NCBI GenBank assembly: GCA_946800325.1
Contig: OX326956.1
Location: 25,518,356 to 25,582,355, forward strand
DNA length: 64,000 nucleotides
Direction of reading: 5' to 3'
DNA from: Luzula sylvatica
Lineage: Eukaryota; Streptophyta; Magnoliopsida; Poales; Juncaceae
Numbering within the stretch: the stretch's first letter is position 1; each line of letters opens with the position of its first letter. Made by a program: the position numbers and the translations under genes. Under the pieces are notes generated by a model. The model was given only the letters and a program-made list of their open reading frames with translations, had not been told where the DNA came from and made no database searches. This document shows, piece after piece, positions 46,755-57,049 of the stretch.

Positions 46755-49700
46755 TAAAAATGTTGAAATTTTTTTTTCTGACGTTTCTCGATCGAACTTG
46801 GAGTTGCGATCGTTCGAACAATTTTCTGGACAACCAATTTTTTTTCTGTCAAAAATGCCCAATAATTTTAAAATTTCCAATTTATAAATTCGATACGGTA
46901 TAGCATATAGCCTAAAACGGGGATGATTGTTTGTGTTGCTTGTAATGTGTGTTGTGTGGGGGCCGGTGAGCTTTCCAAATTGTATTTTATTTAATTATGT
47001 GGGGACCGGTGAGTCTTCCAAAGTTGTAATAAAATAAAATAGGTTTAGTTTTGAAGAAGGACCTTCAAGGCAAGACGACACGAAGACGACACGACACGAA
47101 GATTGGATCTTCACATGAAGCAATGAATCATCTTGGGTTTTAGGGTTGGGAATTTTAGGGTTTTATGATTGCTCATAAAACTAAAAGGCCTATATGCTAT
47201 ACCATAATTTTATTTGTTATTGTGAATGAATAAAATAAATGATTTTAATAAAAAGTAAAATCCTCCCACGTAATTATCAAGTCTTATGTCTCCCTAAATG
47301 GAACCTTCTAAACTAGTGTTTGTTTATCTGTGTTGCATGGCCATAGTCTGGCACAGATTTACACATGCGTAGCAAGGAAGGCATGCATTGATTAGGAATT
47401 GACGTGTTGCATGGCCATAGTCTGGCATGTCAATTCGCTGATTGAATGATATTCCATTTGTGGTTTGGACTTGACCAATTCACTAGCTAGGCTAGGGTTT
47501 GGGGCAAGGAGTGAGGTACACACACTCTGGTTTTGAGTTGGACTCAATACCGGACCTCACGAATAAAGCAAGAATCGTCTTGGAGATGATTGGACACCGT
47601 CCTACCCGACGTGATGTAATTTTAAGTGGTTGGCCATAGTCACCTTAGAAATACGTTAAATAGGGATCTTGTCCATTATGAGATTTAAGGTATCAAATCT
47701 CCGTTTCAATAGTGGGGGCTATTTGAAATGATAAAATAATGGGTATTTCAAGTTATTTAAAAATGAATTTTAATATATGAAAGACCACGTTATTAATTAC
47801 ATTATTTTTCAAAAATTGTAGAATTCATGGCTTTACCAAGTAATAACCGCTTCAGTTTGCGTTCCATTTTGGAAAGGGAACGAATGAACGGAAAGAATTT
47901 TCTCGACTGGCAGAGGAATCTGGGATTCGTTCTGAAACAGGAAGGAAAGGCACATGTCTTGGAGACGCCTATCCCTCCTGTGCCAGGGGATAAAGCAACT
48001 GAGGATGAGACATTCGAATATACGACCATGATGGACGATTCGAATGATGTCACATGCCTCATGTTGGCTACTATGACTCCTGAATATCAAATCCAGTTTG
48101 AGAAACAGGATGCATACGAGATTATGAAACAGCTCAGGGAGATGTTTCAGGTTCAAGCAAGGGTGGAGAAGTACCAAGCTCTTGGCAATGCGACGCAATG
48201 CAAGATGCAAGATGGTACGCCTGTTAGCTCGCACCTTCTCAAGATGAAAGGATATTTCGATCATCTTGATAGGCTTGGCATCAAATTCGAGGTGGAGTTA
48301 CAAACTGATTTGATCATGTTGTCGCTGCCACCGAGTTTCGATTCGTTCATTTCGCATTTCCACATGTCAGACATGAAAAGGACCATTCCCCAGCTTATCG
48401 GAATGCTCAGAACATTCGAAGCTGACATGAAACCACGGTACATGAAGTCTAGGACTTCGGAAGTATTGGTGGTTGAAGGGAAGAGTCCAAGCAAAGGGAA
48501 CAAAAACAAGAAGAGGAAGGCAAAGGGCAACAAGGTTGCGTCTAAGTCTGTGGGCAAGAAAGCCAAGGATGACAAGAAGTGTTTCCACTGCCTCAAGGAG
48601 GGGCATTGGAAGCGTGATTGCGAGATCTTCCTGAGGGAGAGCAAGCAAAAGACCGCTTCCTTGGACACACCGGCATCAGGTATTTTTGTTATCGAATCTT
48701 ATTTCTTTACTTCATCATCATGGGTGTTGGACACTGGATGTGGAACTCATATTTGTAATAATATGCAGGGCCTAAGAAGTAGAAGATCATTGATTCGTGG
48801 CGAAGTTGATTTACGCGTCGGGAATGGAGCTAGAGTAGCAGCATTAGCCGAAGGGACGTATGATTTAACTTTGCCAAATGGACTTATTTTAGTTTTGGAT
48901 AATTGTTGTTATGTACCTACTTTGAGTAGGAGTATTATTTCTGTTTCTAGACTTATTGCGGATGGATATGAATTAGTTATTGGTACTAATGATTGTTTTA
49001 TTTGCAAGAATGGCATTTTCTTTAGTAATGTTCTAGTTGAAAATGGTCTATATGTCTTGGATTTAGATAATAACAACAATAATCAGTCCATTTATAACAT
49101 AAATACTACTCAAACTAATGAAACATACTCATGGCATTGTCGTCTCGGACACATAAACGAGAAACGCATTGCTAGACTCCAAAAGGATGGAGTGCTAGAT
49201 TCTTTTGACTTAGAGTCAATAGAAAATTGCGAATCTTGTTTGATGGGTAAGATGACAAAGACACCTTTCTCCAAGAAAGGAGAAAGATCGAAAGATGTGT
49301 TGGCCCTCATACATTCTGATGTATGTGGACCGATGAGTGTCGAGGCTAGAAATGGGTATCGCTACTTCGTGACTTTTACTGACGATTATAGTAGATATGG
49401 ATATCTATACTTAATGCGTCATAAAAGTGAAACTTTTGAGAAATTCAAAGAGTTTCAACACGAAGTAGAACTTCAACTGGGCAAGAAAGTAAAAGCCATT
49501 CGATCGGATCGAGGTGGTGAATACTTGAGCTATGAGTTTGAGGACTATCTTCGAGATTGTGGTATAGTATCACAATGGACTCCACCCGGTACACCCCAAT
49601 GGAATGGAGTGTCCGAGAGGAGGAATCGGACCTTGTTGGACATGGTTCGCTCGATGATGAGTCGAACGGATTTGCCAAAGTCATTTTGGGGTTTCGCGCT

Positions 49701-52700
49701 TCAAACGGCCGCTCATATACTGAATAAAGTTCCGACCAAATCAGTTGACAAGACACCATATGAGATATGGCATGGCAAGGTGCCATCATTGTCTTATCTA
49801 AAGATTTGGGGTTGCGAGGCATACGTCAAAAGGTTATTGACGGAAAAACTCGAGCCAAGATCAGACAAGTGTTTATTTGTGGGGTATCCTCAAGAAACCA
49901 AAGGATACTACTTTTACTTGCCTAACGAAAACAAGGTTTTCGTGGCTCGACGAGGACACTTCTTAGAGAAGGAATTCCTAGATCGTCAAGCCAGTGGGAG
50001 TAAAATTGATCTCGAAGAAATTCGAGAACCACAAAGTGAACAAGTTGATCTGGAACAAGATTCTGAGTTACCATTGGATGGTGAACCAGAATCTAGTACA
50101 CAAGCTATACGTAGATCTAGTAGGAATCGTCAAGAACCTGAGAGATATGGATTTCTCATTAGTAATGACGATAATGAGTTGACTCTAGATGACGAGCCAA
50201 CTTCCTACAAAGGTGCTATGTCTAGCCTGGATTCCTCGAAATGGCATGACGCCATGAAAACCGAGATCCAGTCCATGTATGATAATAAGGTTTGGAATCT
50301 TATTGATCTACCTAATGGTGCTAAGACCGTTGGGTGCAAATGGGTTTTCAAGAAGAAAACCGACATGGATGGTAATGTACACACTTTTAAAGCAAGACTG
50401 GTGGCGAAAGGTTTCAAGCAAATCCATGGTATAGACTATGATGAAACGTTTTCTCCAGTAGCCATGTTTAAAAGTATTCGCATTCTTCTAGCAATAGCTG
50501 CATATCACGATTATGAGATATGGCAGATGGATGTCAAAACCGCTTTCCTTAACGGGAACCTTACCGAGGATGTGTATATGACACAACCCGAGGGTTTTGT
50601 CGATCCAAAGAATACGAATAAAATGTGCAAACTTGTGAGATCCATTTATGGATTAAAGCAAGCATCTCGTGCGTGGAACATACGATTCGATGAGGTCATC
50701 GCAAAGTATGGTTTCATTCAAAATATCGAGGAACCTTGTGTATACAAGAAATTCAGTGGGAGTTCGGTCGTATTCCTCATCTTGTACGTGGACGACATCT
50801 TACTCATTGGAAATGACATCCCAATGCTTAACCAGGTTAAGGCATATTTGGGTAGTCAATTCGCAATGAAGGACTTAGGAGAAGCCGCCTATATTTTAGG
50901 CGTGAAGATCTATAGAGATAGATCGAGGAGACTTCTCGGACTAAGTCAAAGTACATATATTGACAAAGTGATAACTAGGTTTCACATGGAGCAATCCAAG
51001 AAAGGATTTCTGCCAATGTCACATGGCATTTCTCTCACAAAGGATCAGTGTCCTTCAACAGACGCTGAACGTGAGCGAATGAGTCGGATCCCATACGCTT
51101 CGGCTATAGGATCGATCATGTATGCCATGATATGTACTAGACCAGATGTCGCATATGCGTTGAGTGTGACTTCCCGCTATCAGTCTGATCCCGGGGAAGT
51201 TCACTGGTCCGCAGTCAAGAGCATTCTTAAGTATCTCAGGAATACTAAAGATATGTTTCTTGTCTATGGTGGTGCGGAAAGAGATCTGGTTATCCAAGGA
51301 TATACAGATGCTAGTTTCCAAACTTGCCCGGACGATTTCCAATCTCAAAGTGGTTACGTCTTCACGCTCAATGGCGGAGCTGTTGTTTGGAAAAGCTCCA
51401 AACAGAAGACGGTGGCTGATTCTACAACTGAAGCGGAATACATCGCGGCTTCGGAAGCCGCAAAGGAGGCTGTCTGGCTACGACAGTTCGTGATGGAACT
51501 TGGCGTTGTGCCAAGCATCTCGGGTCCCATGGATGTATATTGTGACAATAACGGAGCGATAGCACAATCCAAGGAACCGCGAGCGCATCACAGGTCCAAG
51601 CATGTACTCCGGCGTTACCACTTGATTCGTGAGATTACGAAGAGAGGTGACGTGAGAATAATGAAGATACCTACTGATGATAACGTGGCCGATCCATTTA
51701 CGAAGCCACTATCACGTGCCAAGCATGAGCAGCATGCTAGGGCGATAGGATTGGGATATCTATCGCAGTGTTAGATTGGGTGTTTTATTTATGTTTCTTA
51801 TTGTATAAGGGGATTCGATCTGCCTAGTGCAAGTGGGAGAACATTTATTATGCCCTAGGCGTGTTATTTGGATTGTATTTGTTTATGAGACAGATATTTA
51901 TATTATTATTCTTCATATGACCTAAACCTTCATATTTCAAAAATTTTAAATAACAAGAAAGTGTGTGAGGTTATTCGATTATAATAATCGGATAGACCTT
52001 GAATTTTATTCTAGTTTAGTGCATCGAGTCAGTTGAGAATAATATGTTGCATGGCCATAGTCTGGCATATTGATTCGTCAATTGAATGATAGTAAAACCA
52101 CTAAACGGAATGAATATAATTCTAAAACGTCCCTGGTGTATAAAGTTGTTCATAGGTTTGAACCAGGTAGTCCATTCACTGAATGGAAACTTTTACATAC
52201 ACTGGCATATTCGTAGATGAGATGATCAGGTTTTACTGATCTGGGACGGTAGCGTCGATTCTAGAATATGGATATATGCGGCGTCGTATATTGGACTGAC
52301 CACTATATGAGTTTGTGACATGGTCAGAGTCATTGGAGACGAACTCATATCCAGATAGTGTGTTTTAGTTCTTCATACTTGAGTGATCTCACGGATACCT
52401 AGTATGTGAAAAGATAATGCTTTGATATAATTAACCCTACGCGTAATTGTGTAGCAGAGATTACTATTGGGTATTGTTTTTAGCATAGGCAAAGGACGTG
52501 AGGTTGCAAGATAGGAATTGTTCCTTTCTAACCTTGAAAAAGGATAGAGGGAGATATCTCTCGGGCCCCTCGATTAAATTGAGATTGATGAAATGCTTGG
52601 CCAAGCTCGATGGAACTCAATAGAGTTCGCATTGTTATTATCAATCTAATTCTTATCGAGAAAGAGTATATCTGATCAAAAAGAAAAGAGAATGACTTGA

Positions 52701-55700
52701 AGTCTTAGGCTTCACCGTGACTCTTTTGATTGGAAGATATCGCGAACAAGAGGACTAGTAACACTTATCTGAGTTAGGTATGAAGATGTACTGCATCTTC
52801 ATAAAGGTGTTCTCCACTTTTTCGTGCTAATTCTGGGTAGGTATTAACGGCAGTCTAGTGCTCGCAATACCTTGTGGATTGCTGCCATATCCACTGCCAG
52901 TCTTAGACGAACCTACACGGTCACACCAAGATTCCGTAACATATCGGATTCTCAAGATAATGCTCACCAATACGTTTGTTGGACAAACAAAATGGAATCA
53001 CATGAGATTAGATCTCACGACATATGTTGGACATATGACCAAGTTGATTAAGTCTTAATCCAAGAGGGAGTTTGAAAGAAAATATGGCTTAAGAATTAAC
53101 TTGGAAGAATTTATATAAATAGGCAATTCTGCAGTCAGAATAAGGTTAGTTCGAACTAACTATATCAGTGCGTTCGAACGGACTTATTCGTGATAAACAG
53201 AAGTAGGTTCGTTCGAACGAACATTTAGGTGCGTTCGAACGAACTGGGTTCGTTCGAACGAACTATGTTAAGTGCGTTCGAACTGACATGTTTCCTATAT
53301 ATATAAAGTTCTGATTCCGGAATTTGACCTAAGTTTTCTAGGGTTTTGAGCCGTCGTTTCTCTTCTTCTTCTTCCACAGAATTCAGATTAGATCTGAGAG
53401 ATTTAGAGGGAGATTCGAGCAAGGATCTTGAGAGATTTAATCGTGACGGCGACTAGAACGGCGTTGGCGATTTCCGATCGGACGAAATCGAGGTGGACAC
53501 GAGTAGAGGGATTGCACGAGCGATTCTTGGAGAAGGTTCACGGATTTGGAGAAATAATCGACACGTACTAACTTGTACGAGGTAATTCTCCGAAACTCTT
53601 CCTTTTTCGGTGGTTTTAGGGCGTGATCCCGGTAGAATTAGGTTACGCACGTGAACTAATTTCCGCTGCACACTATGATAATCGTGTGCGTAACCCTACA
53701 ATTAATAGGTTATCCAAAAAGGAACTCATTAGGGGGTTACCTTATCATACATTAAAATTGGAAGGACTATGTGACGCGTGTGAAAAGGGTAAGCACACAA
53801 AATTCTCGAATTTCAAGTCAAAGGACATCGTAACGACAAAGCGACCTCTTCAACTCATCCATCTCGATCTTTGCGGACCTATGAGTGTCTCCAGCTTAGG
53901 TAATAAAAGGTATATGTTTGTAATTGTCGATGATTATTCACGTTTTACTTGGGTATATTACCTTCTTCATAAAAGTGAAACGTGTGACATATTTATCAAA
54001 TTTTGCACATTTGTCGAAAATGAGAGAAATACTTCCATTGTCACTATTCGAAGCGACAATGGAGGTGAATTCAAAAATGCAAAGTTTGATGAATATTGTC
54101 ACAGTAAGGGATATATACGTGAATTTTCGGCTCCTCGCACACCTCAACAAAACGGTGTAGTTGAGCGCAAAAATCGCACGTTAATTGAACTTGCTCGTAC
54201 CATGCTCAATGAGCATCCTTCTCCAAAATATCTTTGGGCCGAAGCGGTTAATACCGCGTGTCATGTCGTTAATCGACTTAGCCTAAGACCATTTTTGAAG
54301 AAAACGCCCTATGAGTTATGGTACGGACGAAATCCAAATGTCTCGTACATGAAAATATTTGGATGCAAAAGTTTCATTTTAAATGAGTCGAATAATATAG
54401 ACAAACTTGATCCAAAATCAATTGAAGGAATTTTTGTAGGATATTCAAGTACCAGTAAAGCATATAGGATTTACATAAAATCCTCACGGATAGTATGTGA
54501 GTCTGTTCATGTACATTTTGATGAAACTAACAAAGAAGCCGAGAAAGGTAGTCAACATGTAGGTACACTAGAAGAAGAAGAAAATGTGGAGATACCTCAA
54601 ATATCCCCGACATTGGAGCATAGATTCCTAGACCTCACCCTCGATGAAGTGGAAAATCAAGCAAGTGCTCCGGAAGTTCGAGAAGAAGGCGAAGTCGAAA
54701 CTCAGTACCAAATTCCCGAAGTCCTCCGAGAAGTATCGGATCATCCCCTCTCCAATGTTGTAGGGGATCCAAGAGATGGAGTTCGAACTCGGTCTCGAAT
54801 CCAAAATTATGTAGCACATTGCGCCTATCTCTCTCACATCGAACCGAAATCCTTCAAAGAAGCCAACAACGATGAGGATTGGATATTGGCCATGCAAGAG
54901 GAGTTAGAGCAATTCGAGCGAAACAAAGTATGGACCTTAGTACCACGGCCAACGACAAGATCCATCATCGGCACTCGGTGGATTTATCGAAACAAATTAG
55001 ACGAGCACGGAAACGTGGTGCGAAACAAAGCACGGCTTGTAGCTCAAGGATTCAAACAACAAGAGGGCATCGACTTTGAAGAAACTTTCGCCCCCGTAGC
55101 TCGGTTGGAATCCATTCGACTTCTTTTGGCCTACGCCGCCATCCAAGGGTTCACTCTTTACCAAATGGACGTGAAGAGTGCATTTCTAAACGGAGAAATC
55201 GAGGAAGAAGTGTACGTCGAACAACCCCCGGGATTCAAAGATCCGAAATGCCCCAATCACGTGTGTAAACTCTCAAAAGCTCTATACGGGTTAAAACAAG
55301 CTCCTCGAGCGTGGTATGGACGTCTGTCTACCTTCCTCCTCTCCAATGGATTCGAGCGGGGCAAAACCGACACCACCCTCTTCACACGTAAAAAGGGAGA
55401 TTCTATTTTGCTTATTCAAATCTATGTAGATGATATTATTTTTGGATCTAGTGACCCGGCACTTGCCGAAGATTTTTCTATTCTCATGCATAGTGAATTC
55501 GCCATGAGCATGATGGGTGAACTCACTTTCTTCCTCGGACTTCAAGTCAAACAATCATCCGAGGGAATCTTCGTAAATCAATCCAAATATACTCGCGAAC
55601 TTCTCAAAAGATTCGAGCTAGACCAAACGAAGACCAGTGACACACCCATGGCCAAGGAGTCCAAATTGGATGCAGATGAGGATGGCGAAGCTTTCGACAT

Positions 55701-56370
55701 AACGGAATATCGAGGAATGATCGGAAGCTTGTTGTATCTCACGGCAAGTCGACCCGACATCATGTTCGCCGTATGTCTATGCGCTCGTTTCCAAGCAAAT
55801 CCCAAGGTATCACACTATACCGCTGTAAAACGAATTTTCAGGTACCTCAAAGGAACAATCGACGTAGGGATTTGGTATGGCCATAGTGGGAATCTCACCT
55901 TGATCGGGTATACGGATGCGGATTTTGCTGGATCTCGGGTTGACCGCAAAAGCACGAGTGGAACTTGCCAATTCATAGGCGGGTCACTCGTCTCGTGGTC
56001 AAGCCGAAAGCAACATTCCATTACCCTATCAACGGCCGAGGCCGAATATGTAGCGGCGGGAAGTTGTTGTGCCCAACTACTATGGCTAAACCAAACTCTA
56101 GGTGATTACGGGCTGAATTTTCGAAAAATTCCCATCTTGTGCGACAACAATAGCGCAATATGCATCTCGAAAAATCCCGTACACCACTCGAGAACAAAAC
56201 ATATAGACATCCGTCATCACTTCATCCGAGACCACGTGGAAAAAGAAGACGTAAAACTCGAAAAGGTGGATACACTCGATCAAATCGCCGACATATTCAC
56301 AAAACCCCTACCTTTCGCTCAGTTCTCCGTCTTAAGGTTGAAACTAGGTATGCTCTATCTCAAAAGTTAA
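45385..56370 (+). CDS. pol: Sirevirus pol, interrupted by a second Copia element
   Basis: Pol carries the enzymes for particle maturation, cDNA synthesis and integration. It opens at 45385 with the protease ([19 protein letters not shown], catalytic DSG at 45427-45435) and the gag-pre-integrase motif ([16 protein letters not shown]). It is interrupted after 45845 and resumes in the same frame at 53706. There follow the integrase core ([36 protein letters not shown]), reverse transcriptase ([34 protein letters not shown] near 55420) and RNase H ([35 protein letters not shown]), ending at TAA 56368-56370. The true N-terminus depends on how gag and pol are joined across the spacer. No stop other than at the nested insertion was seen. 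Confidence 0.9.
45846..46473 (+). repeat. 5' LTR of the nested Copia element
   Basis: The LTR begins TGAAAGAAAATATGG and ends GTAACCCTACA. It holds six TTCGAAC palindromic motifs at 45918-46060 and a TATA run (TATATATATAAA) at 46069-46080. Confidence 0.97.
45918..46060. promoter_or_regulatory. Palindrome array in the nested Copia LTR
   Basis: Six TTCGAAC cores lie in 143 bp. Two are exact GTTCGTTCGAACGAAC (45980-45995 and 46021-46036); others are GTGCGTTCGAACGAAC or variants. The TATA run starts about 8 bp downstream. The same array is in the 3' LTR near 53145-53287. Confidence 0.85.
46475..46486 (+). promoter_or_regulatory. Nested Copia primer-binding site
   Basis: TGGTATCAGAGC lies one base after the LTR, matching initiator tRNA-Met. 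Confidence 0.9.
46487..47826 (+). other. Long leader of the nested Copia element
   Basis: The leader holds no convincing gene. It contains a second palindrome array (46591-46820, about seven TTCGAAC or TCGAAC cores, one exact GTTCGTTCGAACGAAC at 46591-46606). It also has an A-run of about 30 (46721-46750) and two copies of TTGCATGGCCATAGTCTGG (47333-47351 and 47407-47425), which recurs once in the trailer. Confidence 0.7.
47827..51774 (+). CDS. gag-pol: Gag-pol polyprotein of the nested Copia element
   Basis: One uninterrupted frame encodes 1315 aa from [18 protein letters not shown]. Domains in order: UBN2-type gag (about 20-200), CCHC knuckle [14 protein letters not shown] near 252-265, aspartic protease [14 protein letters not shown] near 301, gag-pre-integrase [19 protein letters not shown], integrase ([31 protein letters not shown] near 560, [15 protein letters not shown] near 592), reverse transcriptase ([27 protein letters not shown] near 986), and RNase H ([20 protein letters not shown] near 1160, [20 protein letters not shown]). 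The length and domain order are normal for Copia, and all catalytic motifs are present, so the protein looks functional. The PQWNG spelling differs slightly from the usual PQRNG/PQQNG. Confidence 0.95.
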   Translation: MALPSNNRFSLRSILERERMNGKNFLDWQRNLGFVLKQEGKAHVLETPIPPVPGDKATEDETFEYTTMMDDSNDVTCLMLATMTPEYQIQFEKQDAYEIMKQLREMFQVQARVEKYQALGNATQCKMQDGTPVSSHLLKMKGYFDHLDRLGIKFEVELQTDLIMLSLPPSFDSFISHFHMSDMKRTIPQLIGMLRTFEADMKPRYMKSRTSEVLVVEGKSPSKGNKNKKRKAKGNKVASKSVGKKAKDDKKCFHCLKEGHWKRDCEIFLRESKQKTASLDTPASGIFVIESYFFTSSSWVLDTGCGTHICNNMQGLRSRRSLIRGEVDLRVGNGARVAALAEGTYDLTLPNGLILVLDNCCYVPTLSRSIISVSRLIADGYELVIGTNDCFICKNGIFFSNVLVENGLYVLDLDNNNNNQSIYNINTTQTNETYSWHCRLGHINEKRIARLQKDGVLDSFDLESIENCESCLMGKMTKTPFSKKGERSKDVLALIHSDVCGPMSVEARNGYRYFVTFTDDYSRYGYLYLMRHKSETFEKFKEFQHEVELQLGKKVKAIRSDRGGEYLSYEFEDYLRDCGIVSQWTPPGTPQWNGVSERRNRTLLDMVRSMMSRTDLPKSFWGFALQTAAHILNKVPTKSVDKTPYEIWHGKVPSLSYLKIWGCEAYVKRLLTEKLEPRSDKCLFVGYPQETKGYYFYLPNENKVFVARRGHFLEKEFLDRQASGSKIDLEEIREPQSEQVDLEQDSELPLDGEPESSTQAIRRSSRNRQEPERYGFLISNDDNELTLDDEPTSYKGAMSSLDSSKWHDAMKTEIQSMYDNKVWNLIDLPNGAKTVGCKWVFKKKTDMDGNVHTFKARLVAKGFKQIHGIDYDETFSPVAMFKSIRILLAIAAYHDYEIWQMDVKTAFLNGNLTEDVYMTQPEGFVDPKNTNKMCKLVRSIYGLKQASRAWNIRFDEVIAKYGFIQNIEEPCVYKKFSGSSVVFLILYVDDILLIGNDIPMLNQVKAYLGSQFAMKDLGEAAYILGVKIYRDRSRRLLGLSQSTYIDKVITRFHMEQSKKGFLPMSHGISLTKDQCPSTDAERERMSRIPYASAIGSIMYAMICTRPDVAYALSVTSRYQSDPGEVHWSAVKSILKYLRNTKDMFLVYGGAERDLVIQGYTDASFQTCPDDFQSQSGYVFTLNGGAVVWKSSKQKTVADSTTEAEYIAASEAAKEAVWLRQFVMELGVVPSISGPMDVYCDNNGAIAQSKEPRAHHRSKHVLRRYHLIREITKRGDVRIMKIPTDDNVADPFTKPLSRAKHEQHARAIGLGYLSQC
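51775..53072 (+). other. 3' untranslated part of the nested Copia element
   Basis: No gene is seen between the pol stop and the 3' LTR. An internal AAGTGGGAGAA (near 51828) resembles a polypurine tract. TTGCATGGCCATAGTCTGG recurs at 52047-52065 with flanks similar to the leader copy at 47407. The tract CAAGAGGGAGTT at 53061-53072 adjoins the LTR and is the probable true polypurine tract. Confidence 0.6.
53073..53700 (+). repeat. 3' LTR of the nested Copia element
   Basis: This 628-bp copy looks identical to 45846-46473 and is followed by the target duplication ATTAA. Confidence 0.97.
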
Positions 56371-56562
56371 ACTATGTCATTTACTATCATTGGAGCATCG
56401 ATTGTCGAAAATTTTAGCAAGTCTTAACATATCCGAAATTATTTTGTTTTTGGTCATAAACCTACGTTTTGGTGCATTGTTACATATACATATACATGCA
56501 TGTCCTAAAAATTCATGTTTGTAATTTATATTTTCGAAAATAAGAAAAATCACCAGAATTCG

Positions 56563-57049
56563 GTGCGTTCGAACGCACTTATAGTTCGTTCGAACGAACT
56601 AAAATATAAGCCAAAACCTAAGAAATCATCTCTCAGTTTGGCCGAACGCTCCACATTCGTTCGACCGAACTATCAACATTCGTTCGAACGGACTCCATGT
56701 GTAACGAATAACCAATTCGTTCGAACCCATCACCCACCTTGGTTCGAACGAACTATACTGAAAACTGAACTTTCACCCATTCGTTCGAACGAACTATGCA
56801 TGTGCGTTCGAACGAACCTCTCGGGAAAACCCATATGATCTTGAAACCGTTACCTCCACTTCCACCTCTTCCACTTCTCACTCCTCAAAACCGACCTTAT
56901 CTCTTCCACTACTCCATGAGAGCACCCTCAGTTCACACCCTCTCTATTTAAAACCCTCCAAAATCAACAAATTCACTCATCTTGCTCACAATATCTCTCT
57001 CCCTCCGAAAATCCGAAAATCTCACTCAAATAGCTCCATTCTCGCACAA
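56563..57049 (+). promoter_or_regulatory. Candidate internal promoter before the Sirevirus 3' ORF
   Basis: Between pol and the extra ORF lies a third kind of palindrome array (56563-56818): seven TTCGAAC cores and a TTCGACC variant, including the perfect palindromes GTGCGTTCGAACGCAC (56563-56578) and GTTCGTTCGAACGAAC (56584-56599). It is followed by a TATA-like TATTTAAAA at 56945-56953 and a CT-rich leader to the ATG at 57050. The order array, TATA, pyrimidine-rich leader mirrors the LTR, which suggests separate transcription of the extra ORF. This is inference. Confidence 0.5.

Larger units (their letters stand above)
45846..53700 (+). mobile_element. Second Ty1/Copia element nested in Sirevirus pol
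   Basis: This 7,855-bp element has 628-bp LTRs (45846-46473 and 53073-53700) and the exact target duplication ATTAA (45841-45845 and 53701-53705). The LTRs look identical. It has a 1.35-kb leader, one gag-pol frame and a 1.3-kb 3' untranslated part. The polyprotein resembles the Angela/Tork group of Copia; the exact lineage is an inference from motif resemblance. Confidence 0.95.

Noticed and set aside
36429..53700. Near-identical LTR pairs as an assembly duplication artefact
   Set aside because: Each pair is bordered by its own exact target duplication and the interrupted gag and pol frames match across the insertions, which an artefact would not produce.
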